In this document: positions 45,136 through 53,951 of the stretch, one piece after another | Layout: each line of letters starts with the position of its first letter | How positions within the stretch are numbered: the first letter of the stretch is position 1 | Assembly: GCF_025499465.1 (NCBI RefSeq) | Contig: NZ_JAIMCA010000001.1 | Span: 744,001-808,000 of the forward strand | DNA length: 64,000 nt | Reading direction: 5' to 3' | Origin: Allobosea sp. BH3 | Lineage (GTDB): Bacteria > Pseudomonadota > Alphaproteobacteria > Rhizobiales > Beijerinckiaceae | The notes under the pieces: generated by a model | What the model saw: only the letters and a program-made list of their open reading frames with translations | Database searches by the model: none | What the model was told of the DNA's origin: nothing | Translations under genes and position numbers: made by a program

Positions 45136-45723
45136 ATGCTCGACAAACTTAAGAAGCGCCGCACGCAATACGCCCTCGGCAAGAATCTGCCGATCTCCGA
45201 AAAGCAGGTGGATGGCCTGATCCGCGAGGCGGTCCGCCTGTCGCCCTCCAGCTTCAACTCGCAGAGCTCTCGCGCCGTCATCCTTTTCGGCAAGGAGAGC
45301 GACAAGTTCTGGAATATCACCCGGGAAGCGCTTCGTGCGGTCGTCCCGGCCGCCGATTTCGAACCGACGAGCAAGAAGATCGACAGCTTCGCAAGCGGCG
45401 CCGGCACCGTGCTGTTTTACGAGGATCAGGAGCCGGTTCAGGCGCTTCAGACCAATTTCCCGCTCTATGCGCACAACTTCCCGATCTGGTCCGAACATTC
45501 GACCGGCATGGCGCAGTTGGCGGTGTGGGCAGCGCTGGCCGATGTCGGCATCGGCGCAAGTCTTCAGCACTACCATCCGCTCGTCGATGGGGAAGCCGCC
45601 AAGGCCTGGAACATTCCCGCGTCCTGGAAGCTCACGGCTCAGATGCCCTTCGGCTCCAATGAAGCCGGCTTTGCAGAGAAGAGCTTCATCGACGACGCGT
45701 CCCGGTTCCGCACCCACCATTGA
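45136..45723 (+). CDS. Nitroreductase family protein (Hbn1/Frm2-like)
   Basis: The 195 residues belong to the FMN-binding nitroreductase fold: RRTQYALGKNL and RLSPSSFNSQSSRAVIL near the N terminus, and WAALADVGIGASLQHY late. The short length and QSSR motif are like those of the fungal Hbn1/Frm2 and bacterial YdgI/YfhC subgroup, which use NAD(P)H. It is divergent from LysR, probably its target in response to quinones or oxidants. Confidence 0.85.
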   Translation: MLDKLKKRRTQYALGKNLPISEKQVDGLIREAVRLSPSSFNSQSSRAVILFGKESDKFWNITREALRAVVPAADFEPTSKKIDSFASGAGTVLFYEDQEPVQALQTNFPLYAHNFPIWSEHSTGMAQLAVWAALADVGIGASLQHYHPLVDGEAAKAWNIPASWKLTAQMPFGSNEAGFAEKSFIDDASRFRTHH

Positions 45724-45803
45724 CCAGGGCTCGGGACCAGGCGCCGCCGGGCGGGCCGAGTTCAAGCTCGCCGCCTGGGCATCCGCCCGATCCGAAAAGA
45801 AAA

Positions 45804-45831
45804 GCCCCGCATCGGCGAACCGATGCGGGGC
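45804..45831. terminator. Perfect 12-base-stem terminator, likely for gapR
   Basis: GCCCCGCATCGG (45804-45815) and CCGATGCGGGGC (45820-45831) pair perfectly around CGAA. A T-rich run follows the stem on the minus strand, and only a weak one on the plus strand. It therefore serves mainly the leftward gapR transcript and perhaps the nitroreductase transcript too. Confidence 0.75.
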
Positions 45832-45996
45832 ATTTCGTATCTGGACCACTCGCCGCTGAGACTGCTTGGCACCTCGCTGCGGCGAGGCGAATGGCGGTGT
45901 TTTCGAGAACCGGAGCGGAACGTACATCAGTACGTGAGCACCGGAAGCGCAGAAAACGCCGTCAGTCGACCGCCGCAGTAGAGGTGCGAAGCGGTC

Positions 45997-46239
45997 TCAG
46001 GCCGTCTCGCCGACCGCCTGCAGATAGAGGTCGAGGATGGCCTCTTCCTCCTTGCGCTCGTCGAGGTCGCGCTTGCGCAGCGCCACGACCTTGCGCAGCA
46101 CCTTGACGTCGTAGCCGGTGCCCTTGGCCTCGGCATAGACCTCTTTGATATCGTCGGCGATCGTCTTCTTCTCTTCCTCGAGCCGCTCGATGCGCTCGAC
46201 GATGCTCTTGAGCTGGTCGCCCTGAACCGGATCGTCCAT
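45997..46239 (-). CDS. gapR: GapR (DUF2312) nucleoid-associated protein
   Basis: The 80 residues start at the ATG at 46239 with AAGGA upstream. The sequence is almost all heptad-like helix ([30 protein letters not shown]), and [12 protein letters not shown] is typical of the family. In Caulobacter GapR clamps over-twisted, AT-rich DNA and supports replication. The length is near the family norm. It is an alphaproteobacterial hallmark. Confidence 0.93.
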   Translation of the reverse strand: MDDPVQGDQLKSIVERIERLEEEKKTIADDIKEVYAEAKGTGYDVKVLRKVVALRKRDLDERKEEEAILDLYLQAVGETA

Positions 46240-46448
46240 CTGTCGTCCTTCTCGGATACTGAAAATTCGGCCGGCAGTTCGCGCAGATCGAGGCCGGGCG
46301 TCAAGCCGCAACCGCACGCCCGACCCGCGCCCTCAACAGCCCCGTTGCCGCAGCGCATGGTTCCGTCTTGAGTCGGCAGGCTCTACAAGAATGCGGCGAT
46401 TTGCGGCGGAGACGAGACGGCGTGCAGCATTCCACCACAGAAGCGACC

Positions 46449-47723
46449 ATGCTCGCCACCGCGCGAGCGATCTTCGACGCCGCCGTAGCCCGCGCCCATC
46501 CCGCCGGCTGCCTGCCTGAGCATCTGCCGCCCGCGCCCGAGACCGGCCGCCTGATCCTGCTCGCCGCAGGCAAGGCCGCAGGCAGCATGACCGCGTTGGC
46601 CGAAGCGCATTACCTCGATGCCGGGTTCCCGCCGGAGCGCCTTCTCGGCCATGCCGTCGCCCGCCACGGCTACACGGCGCCCACCCGTCACATCCCCATG
46701 GTCGCGGCGGGGCATCCGGTGCCCGACCAAGGCAGCATCGACAGCGCCGAACGGGCACTCGCACTGGCAGCCTCCGCGACCGCCCAGGATCTCGTGCTCG
46801 TCCTTCTATCGGGCGGCGGCTCGGCCAACTGGGTGGCGCCGGCCGGCGGTCTTGCGCTGGCCGAGAAGCAGGCCGTCAACAAGGCGCTGCTGCGCTCCGG
46901 TGCGCCGATCGGCGAGATGAACATCGTCCGCAAGCGGCTTTCGCGCATCAAGGGTGGCAGGCTCGCCCTCGCCGCCGCCCCAGCGAGGCTGCTGACGCTG
47001 GCGATCTCGGATGTCCCCGGCGACGAGCCGACCGCCATCGCCTCGGGCCCGACCGTCGCCGACCCGTCCACCACGGAGCAGGCCCGGGCCATCGTCGCCC
47101 GCTATGGCCTCGACCTGCCGCCCGCCGCCCGCGCCCTGCTCGACGATCCCGGAAACGAGACGCCGAAACCCGGCCACCCTGCCTTTGCCAGGAGCGAATT
47201 CCGCATCATCGCCCGCCCGGCCGATGCGATGGCCGCCGCGCGCGCCGCCGCAGAGGCCGCTGGCTACGCCGTCCACGACCTCGGCCCCGATCTTGAAGGC
47301 GAGGCGCGCGAGGTCGCGGCCGCCCATGCCGATCTCGCGCGGCGGCTGAAGCGCGAGGGCAGGCGCGCCGCCGTCCTCTCCGGAGGAGAGCTGACCGTCA
47401 CCCTGCGCGGCTCGGGCCGCGGCGGCCCCAATCAGGAATACGCCCTGGCGCTGGCGATCGCGCTTGCCGGCGAGCCGGGCATCGTCGCGCTCGCCGGCGA
47501 TACCGACGGCACCGATGGCGGCGGCGGCGAGGCGACCGACCCGGCCGGCGCCTTGGTCGATCCCCAGACTTTGGCGCGGGCCGCTGCGATCGGCCTTGAT
47601 CCCGCCCGATCCCTCGCCGACAACGATTCCACCGGCTTCTTCGAAGCGCTCGGCGATTTGCTGCAGCCGGGGCCGACCCTGACCAATGTCAACGATTGCC
47701 GCGTCATCCTGATTGAGCCGTGA
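46449..47723 (+). CDS. Glycerate 2-kinase (MOFRL family)
   Basis: The 424 residues from the ATG at 46449 (an in-frame GTG lies at 46422) contain the family signatures LSGGGSANW, SDVPGDEPTAIASGPT and, in the C-terminal MOFRL domain, GGPNQEYALALA and DTDGTDGGGGEA. The enzyme phosphorylates D-glycerate to 2-phosphoglycerate. It has often been annotated as hydroxypyruvate reductase TtuD. With the pyruvate kinase gene two genes downstream it would feed lower glycolysis. Confidence 0.9.
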   Translation: MLATARAIFDAAVARAHPAGCLPEHLPPAPETGRLILLAAGKAAGSMTALAEAHYLDAGFPPERLLGHAVARHGYTAPTRHIPMVAAGHPVPDQGSIDSAERALALAASATAQDLVLVLLSGGGSANWVAPAGGLALAEKQAVNKALLRSGAPIGEMNIVRKRLSRIKGGRLALAAAPARLLTLAISDVPGDEPTAIASGPTVADPSTTEQARAIVARYGLDLPPAARALLDDPGNETPKPGHPAFARSEFRIIARPADAMAAARAAAEAAGYAVHDLGPDLEGEAREVAAAHADLARRLKREGRRAAVLSGGELTVTLRGSGRGGPNQEYALALAIALAGEPGIVALAGDTDGTDGGGGEATDPAGALVDPQTLARAAAIGLDPARSLADNDSTGFFEALGDLLQPGPTLTNVNDCRVILIEP

Positions 47724-47725
47724 GA

Positions 47726-48169
47726 ATGCCGGGACATCCCCGAACGGGCCTTCTGGCCATATGCGCCGCCACCGCCCTCCTCTGGAGCGCGTTGCCGGCC
47801 AAGGCCGATCTGCGCATGTGCAACACCACCTCGAGCCGGATCGGCGTCGCCATCGGCTACCGCAACGCCCAGGGCTGGACGACCGAGGGCTGGTGGAACA
47901 TCAGCCCGCGCGGCTGCGAGACCCTGCTGCGCGGGACGCTTGCCGCGCGCTTCTACTACGTCCACGCCATCGACTACGACAAGGGTGGCGAATGGACCGG
48001 AAAATCCGTCATGTGTGTCCGCAACAAGGAATTCACCATTCGCGGGATAGAAGACTGTTTGGCGCGCGGTTACGACCGGGCCGGCTTCTTCGAGGTCGAC
48101 ACCGGCGAGCAGAAGAGCTGGACCATCCAGCTCACCGACTCGGGCAACACCGCGCCGCCGCGGCCCTGA
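47726..48169 (+). CDS. DUF1036 exported protein
   Basis: The 147 residues from the ATG at 47726 (a GTG at 47720 overlaps the previous stop) have a signal peptide cleaved near AKADL. The DUF1036 domain includes LRMCNTTSSRIGVAIGYR and GWWNISPRGCETLL, with conserved cysteines that may pair in the periplasm. The gene commonly precedes pyk in Hyphomicrobiales. Its function is not known. Confidence 0.85.
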   Translation: MPGHPRTGLLAICAATALLWSALPAKADLRMCNTTSSRIGVAIGYRNAQGWTTEGWWNISPRGCETLLRGTLAARFYYVHAIDYDKGGEWTGKSVMCVRNKEFTIRGIEDCLARGYDRAGFFEVDTGEQKSWTIQLTDSGNTAPPRP

Positions 48170-48216
48170 CCGGATGAACCGGGCGGAGCAGCCGGCCTGG
48201 AACGGGATGTGAGAAC

Positions 48217-49656
48217 ATGAAGCGCGAACGCCGGATCAAGATCATCGCCACGCTCGGCCCCGCCTCCGCGACCGAGGAGATGTGCGGCAAGCTCTTCGAG
48301 GCCGGCGTCGACGTCTTCCGCATCAATATGAGCCACACCCAGCGCGAGACGCTGTCGGAAAAGGTGGCGATGCTGCGAGGCCTGGAGACGAAGTTCCGCC
48401 GCCCCGTCGGCATCCTCGCCGACCTGCAGGGCCCGAAGCTGCGCGTCGGCCAGTTCGGCGGCGACGGCGCGGTGGTGCTGGAGAACGGCGCCCGCTTCAC
48501 ACTTGACGCCGACCCGGCGCCCGGCACCGCCAAGCGCGTCCACCTGCCCCATCCCGAGATCCTGAGCGCGCTGGAGCCCGGCCACCACCTGATCCTCGAC
48601 GACGGCAAGCTGCGCCTCGTCGTCGAGAAGGCCACGCCCAAGCAGGCGATCACCAAGGTCCTCGTCGGCGGCAAGCTCTCCTCGCGCAAGGGCGTGAGCC
48701 TGCCCGACACCACCATCGCCGTCTCGGCCATGACCGATAAGGACCGCGCCGACGCAGAGGTCGCGGCCGAGGTCGGGGTCGACTGGATCGCGCTTTCCTT
48801 CGTGCAGCGCCCCGAGGACATGGCGGACCTGCGCAAGATCGTGCGCGGCCGGGCCCTGGCGATGGCCAAGATCGAGAAGCCGCAGGCCGTGGCGCGCCTG
48901 GAGGAGATCATCGACGCCTCTGACGCCATCATGGTCGCCCGCGGCGATCTCGGCGTCGAGATGCCGATCGAGAAGGTGCCCGGCACCCAGAAGCGCATGA
49001 CCCGGATGGCAAGGCGCAAAGGCAAACCCGTCGTCGTCGCCACCCAGATGCTGGAGAGCATGATCACGAGCCCGGTGCCGACCCGCGCCGAGGTCTCGGA
49101 CGTCGCCACCGCCGTCTTTGAAGGCGCCGACGCGGTGATGCTCTCGGCCGAGAGCGCCGCCGGCCAGTTCCCGATCGAAGCGGTCTCGATGATGAACCGC
49201 ATCGCCGAGGAGGTGGAGAGCGAGTCTGTCTACCGCTCGATCCTGGAGGCGCAGCGCGCCGAGCCAGAGCCCACCGGCGCCGATGCCATCGCCAAGGCCG
49301 CCCACGAGATCGCCGAAGCGCTGCATCTCAAGGCGATCTGCGCCTGGACTTCATCGGGCTCCACGGCCTTCCGCATCGCCCGCGAGCGTCCAAACGGCAC
49401 CGTGATCGCGCTGACCCCGAACCGCTCGACAGCGCGCCGGCTGACCCTGGTCTGGGGCGTTCACGCCATCGTCACCAAGGACGCCAGCGACGCCGACGAC
49501 ATGGCCTTCCGTGCCTGCAAGTTCGCGGTGCGCGAGAATTACGCCAAGCTCGGCGACCGTGTCATCGTCGTGGCGGGCGTGCCCTTCGGGACGCCGGGCG
49601 CGACCAACATGGTCCGCATCGCCTTCGTCGCGCAGGAGCATGTCGAGAAGGCGTAG
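48217..49656 (+). CDS. pyk: Pyruvate kinase
   Basis: The 479 residues show the complete enzyme: KIIATLGPAS at the N terminus, NMSHTQRE, DLQGPKLRVG, KIEKPQAV, MVARGDLGVEMP and ATQMLESM. The C-terminal regulatory domain follows. It converts phosphoenolpyruvate and ADP to pyruvate and ATP. A ribosome site GGGATG lies upstream of the ATG at 48217. Confidence 0.97.
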   Translation: MKRERRIKIIATLGPASATEEMCGKLFEAGVDVFRINMSHTQRETLSEKVAMLRGLETKFRRPVGILADLQGPKLRVGQFGGDGAVVLENGARFTLDADPAPGTAKRVHLPHPEILSALEPGHHLILDDGKLRLVVEKATPKQAITKVLVGGKLSSRKGVSLPDTTIAVSAMTDKDRADAEVAAEVGVDWIALSFVQRPEDMADLRKIVRGRALAMAKIEKPQAVARLEEIIDASDAIMVARGDLGVEMPIEKVPGTQKRMTRMARRKGKPVVVATQMLESMITSPVPTRAEVSDVATAVFEGADAVMLSAESAAGQFPIEAVSMMNRIAEEVESESVYRSILEAQRAEPEPTGADAIAKAAHEIAEALHLKAICAWTSSGSTAFRIARERPNGTVIALTPNRSTARRLTLVWGVHAIVTKDASDADDMAFRACKFAVRENYAKLGDRVIVVAGVPFGTPGATNMVRIAFVAQEHVEKA

Positions 49657-49763
49657 GCAGCCGAACCGTCAGCCCGGGCTTGACCCGGGCATCTCGGAAA
49701 CCAGCGCCTTCTTGTCCTGCGATTCTCGGGTCTGCGCTCCGCTGCGCCCGAGAATGACGCTTG

Positions 49764-50411
49764 TCACGCGTCGCGGCCGTCGACCTCGGTCGCCAGCGAA
49801 TCGACAGCCTTCTTCACCGCGTCGAACTGCGGATAGACTTCGAGCGCCTTGCGGAAGGCGATCATGGCGGACTTGTCGTTGCCCTGCTGACGCAGGATCA
49901 TCCCGAGCCCCATCATCGCGCCGTAATGCCGCGGCTCGCGCTTCAGTGCCTCACCGATATCGAGCATCGAGCGAATGGGATCGCCGGCGATATAGAGCGC
50001 GTTGGCGCGCTGGTTCCAGGCTTCGGCCCAGTCCGGCTGCAGGCTGATGATGCGGTCGAGCAGCTCGACCGCGAGCTCGGTCTGCTTGCCTTTCAGCGCC
50101 TCCTGGGCTCGGGTCATCAGCAAATCCGCCGTGTCGGAGCCCGAGCGCGCCCAGCGCCGCTGGATCAGCCGCGCAACGCCCTCCGCTTCCTCCTGCGACT
50201 TGGCATCATGCAGGCGCTGGAACAGCCGCTCGAGCGTCGCCGCCGGCCCGCGCTGCACACCGGTCGGGGCTGACGGATTGTCCATCGTATCCGAGGGAGG
50301 AACCGCACCGGGCCGGGGCGGCTCCGGGGTCTGAGCGAACGCCACCCCGGCGCTGCCGACAGCAGCCAGCATCAGGGCGAGAGCGGCAGGCGCGATGCGA
50401 TGACGGATCAT
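49764..50411 (-). CDS. Exported TPR-repeat protein
   Basis: The 215 residues begin with a signal peptide (cleavage near AFAQT), then a Pro-rich linker and at least three TPR-like units (ALKGKQTELAVELLDRII, AWNQRANALYIAGDPI and AMMGLGMILRQQGNDKSAM). It is probably a periplasmic scaffold; partners are unknown. A single gene, convergent with pyk. Confidence 0.88.
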   Translation of the reverse strand: MIRHRIAPAALALMLAAVGSAGVAFAQTPEPPRPGAVPPSDTMDNPSAPTGVQRGPAATLERLFQRLHDAKSQEEAEGVARLIQRRWARSGSDTADLLMTRAQEALKGKQTELAVELLDRIISLQPDWAEAWNQRANALYIAGDPIRSMLDIGEALKREPRHYGAMMGLGMILRQQGNDKSAMIAFRKALEVYPQFDAVKKAVDSLATEVDGRDA

Positions 50412-50472
50412 GCCCGCAACTTTAGCCCGCCGGGCCTCAAGGTCAAATCACGCAGAGGCGAGCGCACAACGC

Positions 50473-50505
50473 AAAAAAGCGGGCACGCCATTCGGCGCCC
50501 CGCTT
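50473..50505 (-). terminator. Terminator of rpmJ
   Basis: On the minus strand AAGCGGG, a GC-rich arm and the matching CCCGCTT form a long stem-loop ending in six T residues. It lies about 50 bases downstream of the rpmJ stop. Confidence 0.8.
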
Positions 50506-50557
50506 CCTCATCAGTCCCGGCAGAAACGCCGCGCGGCTTCGCAGCCGCGCGAGCAGA

Positions 50558-50683
50558 TCAGCCCTGACGCGCCTTGAAGCGCTTCTGGACCTTGTTGATG
50601 ATGTAGATGCGGCCCTTGCGGCGCACCAGCTGGTTGTCGCGATGGCGCGCACGCAGCGACTTCAGCGAATTGCGGATCTTCAT
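50558..50683 (-). CDS. rpmJ: 50S ribosomal protein L36, zinc-free form
   Basis: The 41 residues ([18 protein letters not shown] at the start, RFKARQG at the end) are L36. No cysteine is present, so this is the zinc-independent type usual in alphaproteobacteria. It is translated from the ATG at 50683 and followed by its own terminator. Confidence 0.95.
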   Translation of the reverse strand: MKIRNSLKSLRARHRDNQLVRRKGRIYIINKVQKRFKARQG

Positions 50684-50926
50684 CGTCTCAACTCCATCGG
50701 CCCATCTTGCGGATGCGCCGGTCAAAAACCTTCAGCCTGCGACGCGAGCCCGAAAGCCCTCACCGCCCATGACAATGGTGCGACTGATGCGATGGCGGCT
50801 GTATACGGATTTTTGCGCGGATCGCAAGTGCGATCGCCGCTGCTACCACATAAAAGCCGCGCTGCGCTGCTCGGGAACCTCGCGCCCCCGGCACGCGTTC
50901 TGGCCTGGCTCACAAGGAACAGCATC

Positions 50927-51136
50927 ATGAAGTTCACGACAATGGCTCTCGTCGCTGCCGCGGCGCTCACTCTGGCCGCCTGCGGCAACACCGTCGAGCA
51001 ACGCATCGGCGGCGCGGCGGTGGGAGCCGGCACGGGCGCAGTCGTAGCCGGCCCGGTCGGCGCGGTCGTCGGCGGCGCGGCCGGCGCGGTCACGGGCCCC
51101 TCGGTGACGCGTGCGGTCCGCCGCGCCAGCCGCTGA
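50927..51136 (+). CDS. Small glycine-zipper lipoprotein
   Basis: The 69 residues start at the ATG at 50927 behind AAGGAAC. The lipobox LAAC at about 16-19 is followed by a glycine-zipper stretch (GGAAVGAGTGAVVAGPVGAVVGG). Such YMGG-like proteins are surface or periplasmic lipoproteins of unclear function. Confidence 0.85.
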   Translation: MKFTTMALVAAAALTLAACGNTVEQRIGGAAVGAGTGAVVAGPVGAVVGGAAGAVTGPSVTRAVRRASR

Positions 51137-51188
51137 CCCGTCGCGGCACTGTCATCAAACTCTCATCCGGCGGGCCAATCCTCGCCGG

Positions 51189-51566
51189 ATGTCCGATTCG
51201 CTCAACAGGCTCCAGGCTGCCGTGCTGGCGGCGCGCATGCGGGACCCTTCCGCCTCGCGCACCGCCAGGCTCCTTGCCGAAGGCCTGCCCAAGATGGCGA
51301 AGAAGGTGGCCGAGGAAGCGGTCGAGCTCGGCATCGAGGCCCTGCAGGGCCACCGCGACGCCACGGTCCTCGAAAGCGCCGATCTGATCTACAATCTCGT
51401 GGTGCTCTGGACGGAGATGGGCATCGAGCCGGACGAGGTCTGGCGCGAACTCGATCGCCGCGAACAGCTTTACGGAATCGCGGAGAAGTTGCGGAAGAGC
51501 CGCACGCCTCCGCGCGCCGGACAGGCGCGCCGCCGGCAGCCGGCGGTGACCGCGCTGCCCCGCTGA
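51189..51566 (+). CDS. hisE: Phosphoribosyl-ATP diphosphatase
   Basis: The 125 residues from the ATG at 51189 contain the helical HisE/MazG-type core: KKVAEEAVELGIEA and VLESADLIYNLVVLW, whose acidic residues bind magnesium. It performs the second step of histidine synthesis. A basic C-terminal tail of about 25 residues is longer than usual. It is separate from the other his genes. Confidence 0.88.
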   Translation: MSDSLNRLQAAVLAARMRDPSASRTARLLAEGLPKMAKKVAEEAVELGIEALQGHRDATVLESADLIYNLVVLWTEMGIEPDEVWRELDRREQLYGIAEKLRKSRTPPRAGQARRRQPAVTALPR

Positions 51567-51732
51567 CCGCCTGCGCAGCCTCGGCGCCAACTTGACCCGA
51601 CACTCCACCGATTTCTGGCGCCCGACGGATTTTTGCCGGCTGACGTGATTTTGAGGGGTTGCCAAGTGAAAGCGGAGCGGCTATTCCCCGCCTCCATCAG
51701 GCCGGGCGCGCAGCGTCATGACGCCTTGATAT

Positions 51733-51809
51733 GCGCCCGTAGCTCAGCTGGATAGAGCATCAGACTACGAATCTGAGGGTCAGAGGTTCGAATCCTTTCG
51801 GGCGCGCCA
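51733..51809 (+). tRNA. tRNA-Arg (anticodon ACG)
   Basis: The 77 bases form a cloverleaf: acceptor GCGCCCG/CGGGCGC, an anticodon stem TCAGA/TCTGA with loop CTACGAA (anticodon ACG), a T arm with GTTCGAAT and an encoded CCA. It decodes CGN codons after A-to-I editing of the first position. No integrase is near it. Confidence 0.95.
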
Positions 51810-52034
51810 TTTCCTCGCAGACGAGATCGAGAACCGCGGACGGAACGACCTGAAGGTCGTCCGCGGCGATTCTCGCCTTGACGTTCCAGGCCGCTCGCCG
51901 GGGCGTTCACGGGCCAGCCAGGTATCCGTCTTACTGCCGGCGCAGCCCTCGTCTGCGCATATTGGACTAGCCAAGATCGCTCGAATCGCCGCGTGCTGCA
52001 CGAGCCATCGCGTGGGACCCCAGGGTTTTTCGGA

Positions 52035-53042
52035 ATGCATTTCGCTCATCGGGCAGCCGGGCAGGACTGTCCGGTCTTTCCGTCAGCAGCCTCGGAGCCG
52101 GATTTCGTCAGCCGGGATGCCAGCGCGACCGCATCCCGCCTGACCGAGCTCCTCGGGCGCCCCCTGCATGTCTCGCCGCTCGACACCGGAGGCTTCGAAG
52201 CCCGGTTGACCGGCCGCAGCCTCGTCGACGCCCAGATCGTCTGGGTCGATTTCCCGAATGGGCTGAAGATCTCGCGCGCACAGCCCAAGGACAATTTGAC
52301 GGTGCTGTTCCTCGAGCAGGGAAGCTGTTCCTTCTCGTTCGATTCTCGGACTCTCGTCTGCCCGCAGGGCGGAGCCGTGGCGCTCAATACGGCGGTCTAC
52401 GAGCGTGTCGTTTACACGGCGGGCGCGCGCGGGCTTCTCCTGACCCTGCCCATGGCGACGGTCGCCGGGCTGATCGGATCGCTCTTCGATCGTCCTGCAA
52501 CGCGGAAGCTGGAGATCGCGGCCGCCTTCGATGCGTCCTCACCGATCGGCGCGACGCTCATGGGTCTGATAACCATCGCCGCGGCCGGATTGCGCGAGGG
52601 CGCGCCATTCCGGTCATCGGTGCATGCTGCGCGCCTCCTGCGCGACTCCGTCGTCATGACCCTGCTGGAAAATCTTCCGCACAACTATTCCGGCTGGTTC
52701 GGACGCCAGGCGGAGTCCCTGCCCTGGCAGATCAGGCAGGCCGTGGACTACATCGCCGCCAATATCGACGGCGAACTCACCGTCCAGCAGGTCGCGGAAG
52801 CGGTGGGCAGCAGCGTGCGCTCGCTCCAGCAAGGCTTCCAGCGCCATCGCAAGACCTCGCCGCATGCCCATCTCAAGGCCGTTCGTCTCGCCCGCGTCAG
52901 GGCCGAATTGCTGGACAATACATCGCGCCGCTCCGTCGAGGACATCGCGCGGCATTGGGGCTTCATCAACCGTGGGCATTTCGCGGTCGAATATCGCCGC
53001 AGCTTTGGCGAGTTGCCGTCCGAAACCCGCCGGTCTCGCTGA
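52035..53042 (+). CDS. AraC-family transcription regulator
   Basis: The ATG at 52035 gives 335 residues. An in-frame GTG at 51993 would add 14, and neither start has a strong ribosome site. The N-terminal part is an AraC-binding-like beta-rich domain (LTVLFLEQGSCSFSFDSRTL). The C-terminal pair of helix-turn-helix motifs shows DGELTVQQVAEAVGSSVRSLQQGFQ and VEDIARHWGFINRGHFAVEYRRSFGELP. The target is unknown; it is near the chemotaxis operon but separated by 216 bases. Confidence 0.88.
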   Translation: MHFAHRAAGQDCPVFPSAASEPDFVSRDASATASRLTELLGRPLHVSPLDTGGFEARLTGRSLVDAQIVWVDFPNGLKISRAQPKDNLTVLFLEQGSCSFSFDSRTLVCPQGGAVALNTAVYERVVYTAGARGLLLTLPMATVAGLIGSLFDRPATRKLEIAAAFDASSPIGATLMGLITIAAAGLREGAPFRSSVHAARLLRDSVVMTLLENLPHNYSGWFGRQAESLPWQIRQAVDYIAANIDGELTVQQVAEAVGSSVRSLQQGFQRHRKTSPHAHLKAVRLARVRAELLDNTSRRSVEDIARHWGFINRGHFAVEYRRSFGELPSETRRSR

Positions 53043-53258
53043 CGAACGGCGCTCTGCCGCACTGCACGGCGGCCCTCCCCTTATGGTTAATCGACTGTAA
53101 ACGGCATCGGAGAATCCGGGCGCTCGGGCGCAGCCGCGACTCCAACAGCGCGAGTCAGTAAAGAAACATAAAAATCGAATTTATTGCAGCTTAATCAACT
53201 ATAAAGGCTATCATCGTTAAATTAAAACCAAAGCAGATCACCTGACTGAGGTTATTAC

Positions 53259-53579
53259 ATGGCGAACGACGTTACCCACTCTGTCGCCACCTCGGCATCG
53301 ATCGCGCTTCCTACCGATTGTACGATCCGCGGGATCGCGGAGATCGTCACCAGCAGCCGCAATACCCTCGCGAGCGGCCAAGGCCTCACCTTCGACTGCA
53401 GCGCAGTCGAGACCGCGGACATCACCTTCGTCCAGTTCGCCGTCAGCGCCAGCCGCAGCGCGGCGGCATCGGGCCTGCCCATCGCCTTCGAATCCGTTCC
53501 AGAACCCGTGCTTGCGGCCTTCGCGCGGGCTGGCGTCACCGTGCCGGACGCATTGCCCGGCACGACTTTCAGGAGCTGA
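53259..53579 (+). CDS. STAS-domain protein heading the chemotaxis operon
   Basis: The 106 residues have the STAS fold pattern: IRGIAEIVTSSRNTLASGQGLTFDCSAVETADITFVQFAVSASRSA. The phosphorylatable serine region of anti-sigma antagonists is replaced by DITFVQ, so it is probably not regulated by kinase switching. It lies six bases upstream of cheY. Similar small STAS proteins head other alphaproteobacterial che clusters. Role unknown. Confidence 0.75.
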   Translation: MANDVTHSVATSASIALPTDCTIRGIAEIVTSSRNTLASGQGLTFDCSAVETADITFVQFAVSASRSAAASGLPIAFESVPEPVLAAFARAGVTVPDALPGTTFRS

Positions 53580-53585
53580 CCAGCC

Positions 53586-53951
53586 ATGGCGACGATTCTC
53601 ACCGTCGACGATTCCCCGAGCATCCGCCAGATGATCAAGCTGGTGCTCGGCCCTGCGGGACATGCCGTGGTCGAGGCCGGCGACGGCTCCGAGGGGCTCT
53701 CCAAGGCCAAGGCCCAGAATTTCGACCTCGTCATCACCGACCTCAACATGCCGGTGATGAACGGCATGCAGATGATCAAGGCGCTGCGCGCGCTGCCGAG
53801 CTTCGTCGGCATCCCGATCGTCTTCCTGACCACCGAATCCGACGACGCCGTCAAGCAGGAGGCCAAGGCCGCCGGCGCAACGGGCTGGATCACCAAGCCC
53901 TTCAAGCCTGAGCAGCTTCTTGCCGTCGTAGCCAAGCTGGTGCGCGCGTGA
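53586..53951 (+). CDS. cheY: Chemotaxis response regulator
   Basis: The 121 residues are a single receiver domain: acidic pair D8-D9, phospho-acceptor D52 in ITDLNMP, T82 and K104 in WITKPF. The stop overlaps the cheA start (TGATG). It would carry the output of this cluster, by motor binding or an alternative target. Confidence 0.92.
   Translation: MATILTVDDSPSIRQMIKLVLGPAGHAVVEAGDGSEGLSKAKAQNFDLVITDLNMPVMNGMQMIKALRALPSFVGIPIVFLTTESDDAVKQEAKAAGATGWITKPFKPEQLLAVVAKLVRA

Noticed and set aside
51733..51809. tRNA-Arg(ACG) as the other end of the integrated element
   Set aside because: Its 3' segment differs from that of tRNA-Arg(CCT), no integrase is adjacent, and the genes between the two tRNAs are ordinary core genes.
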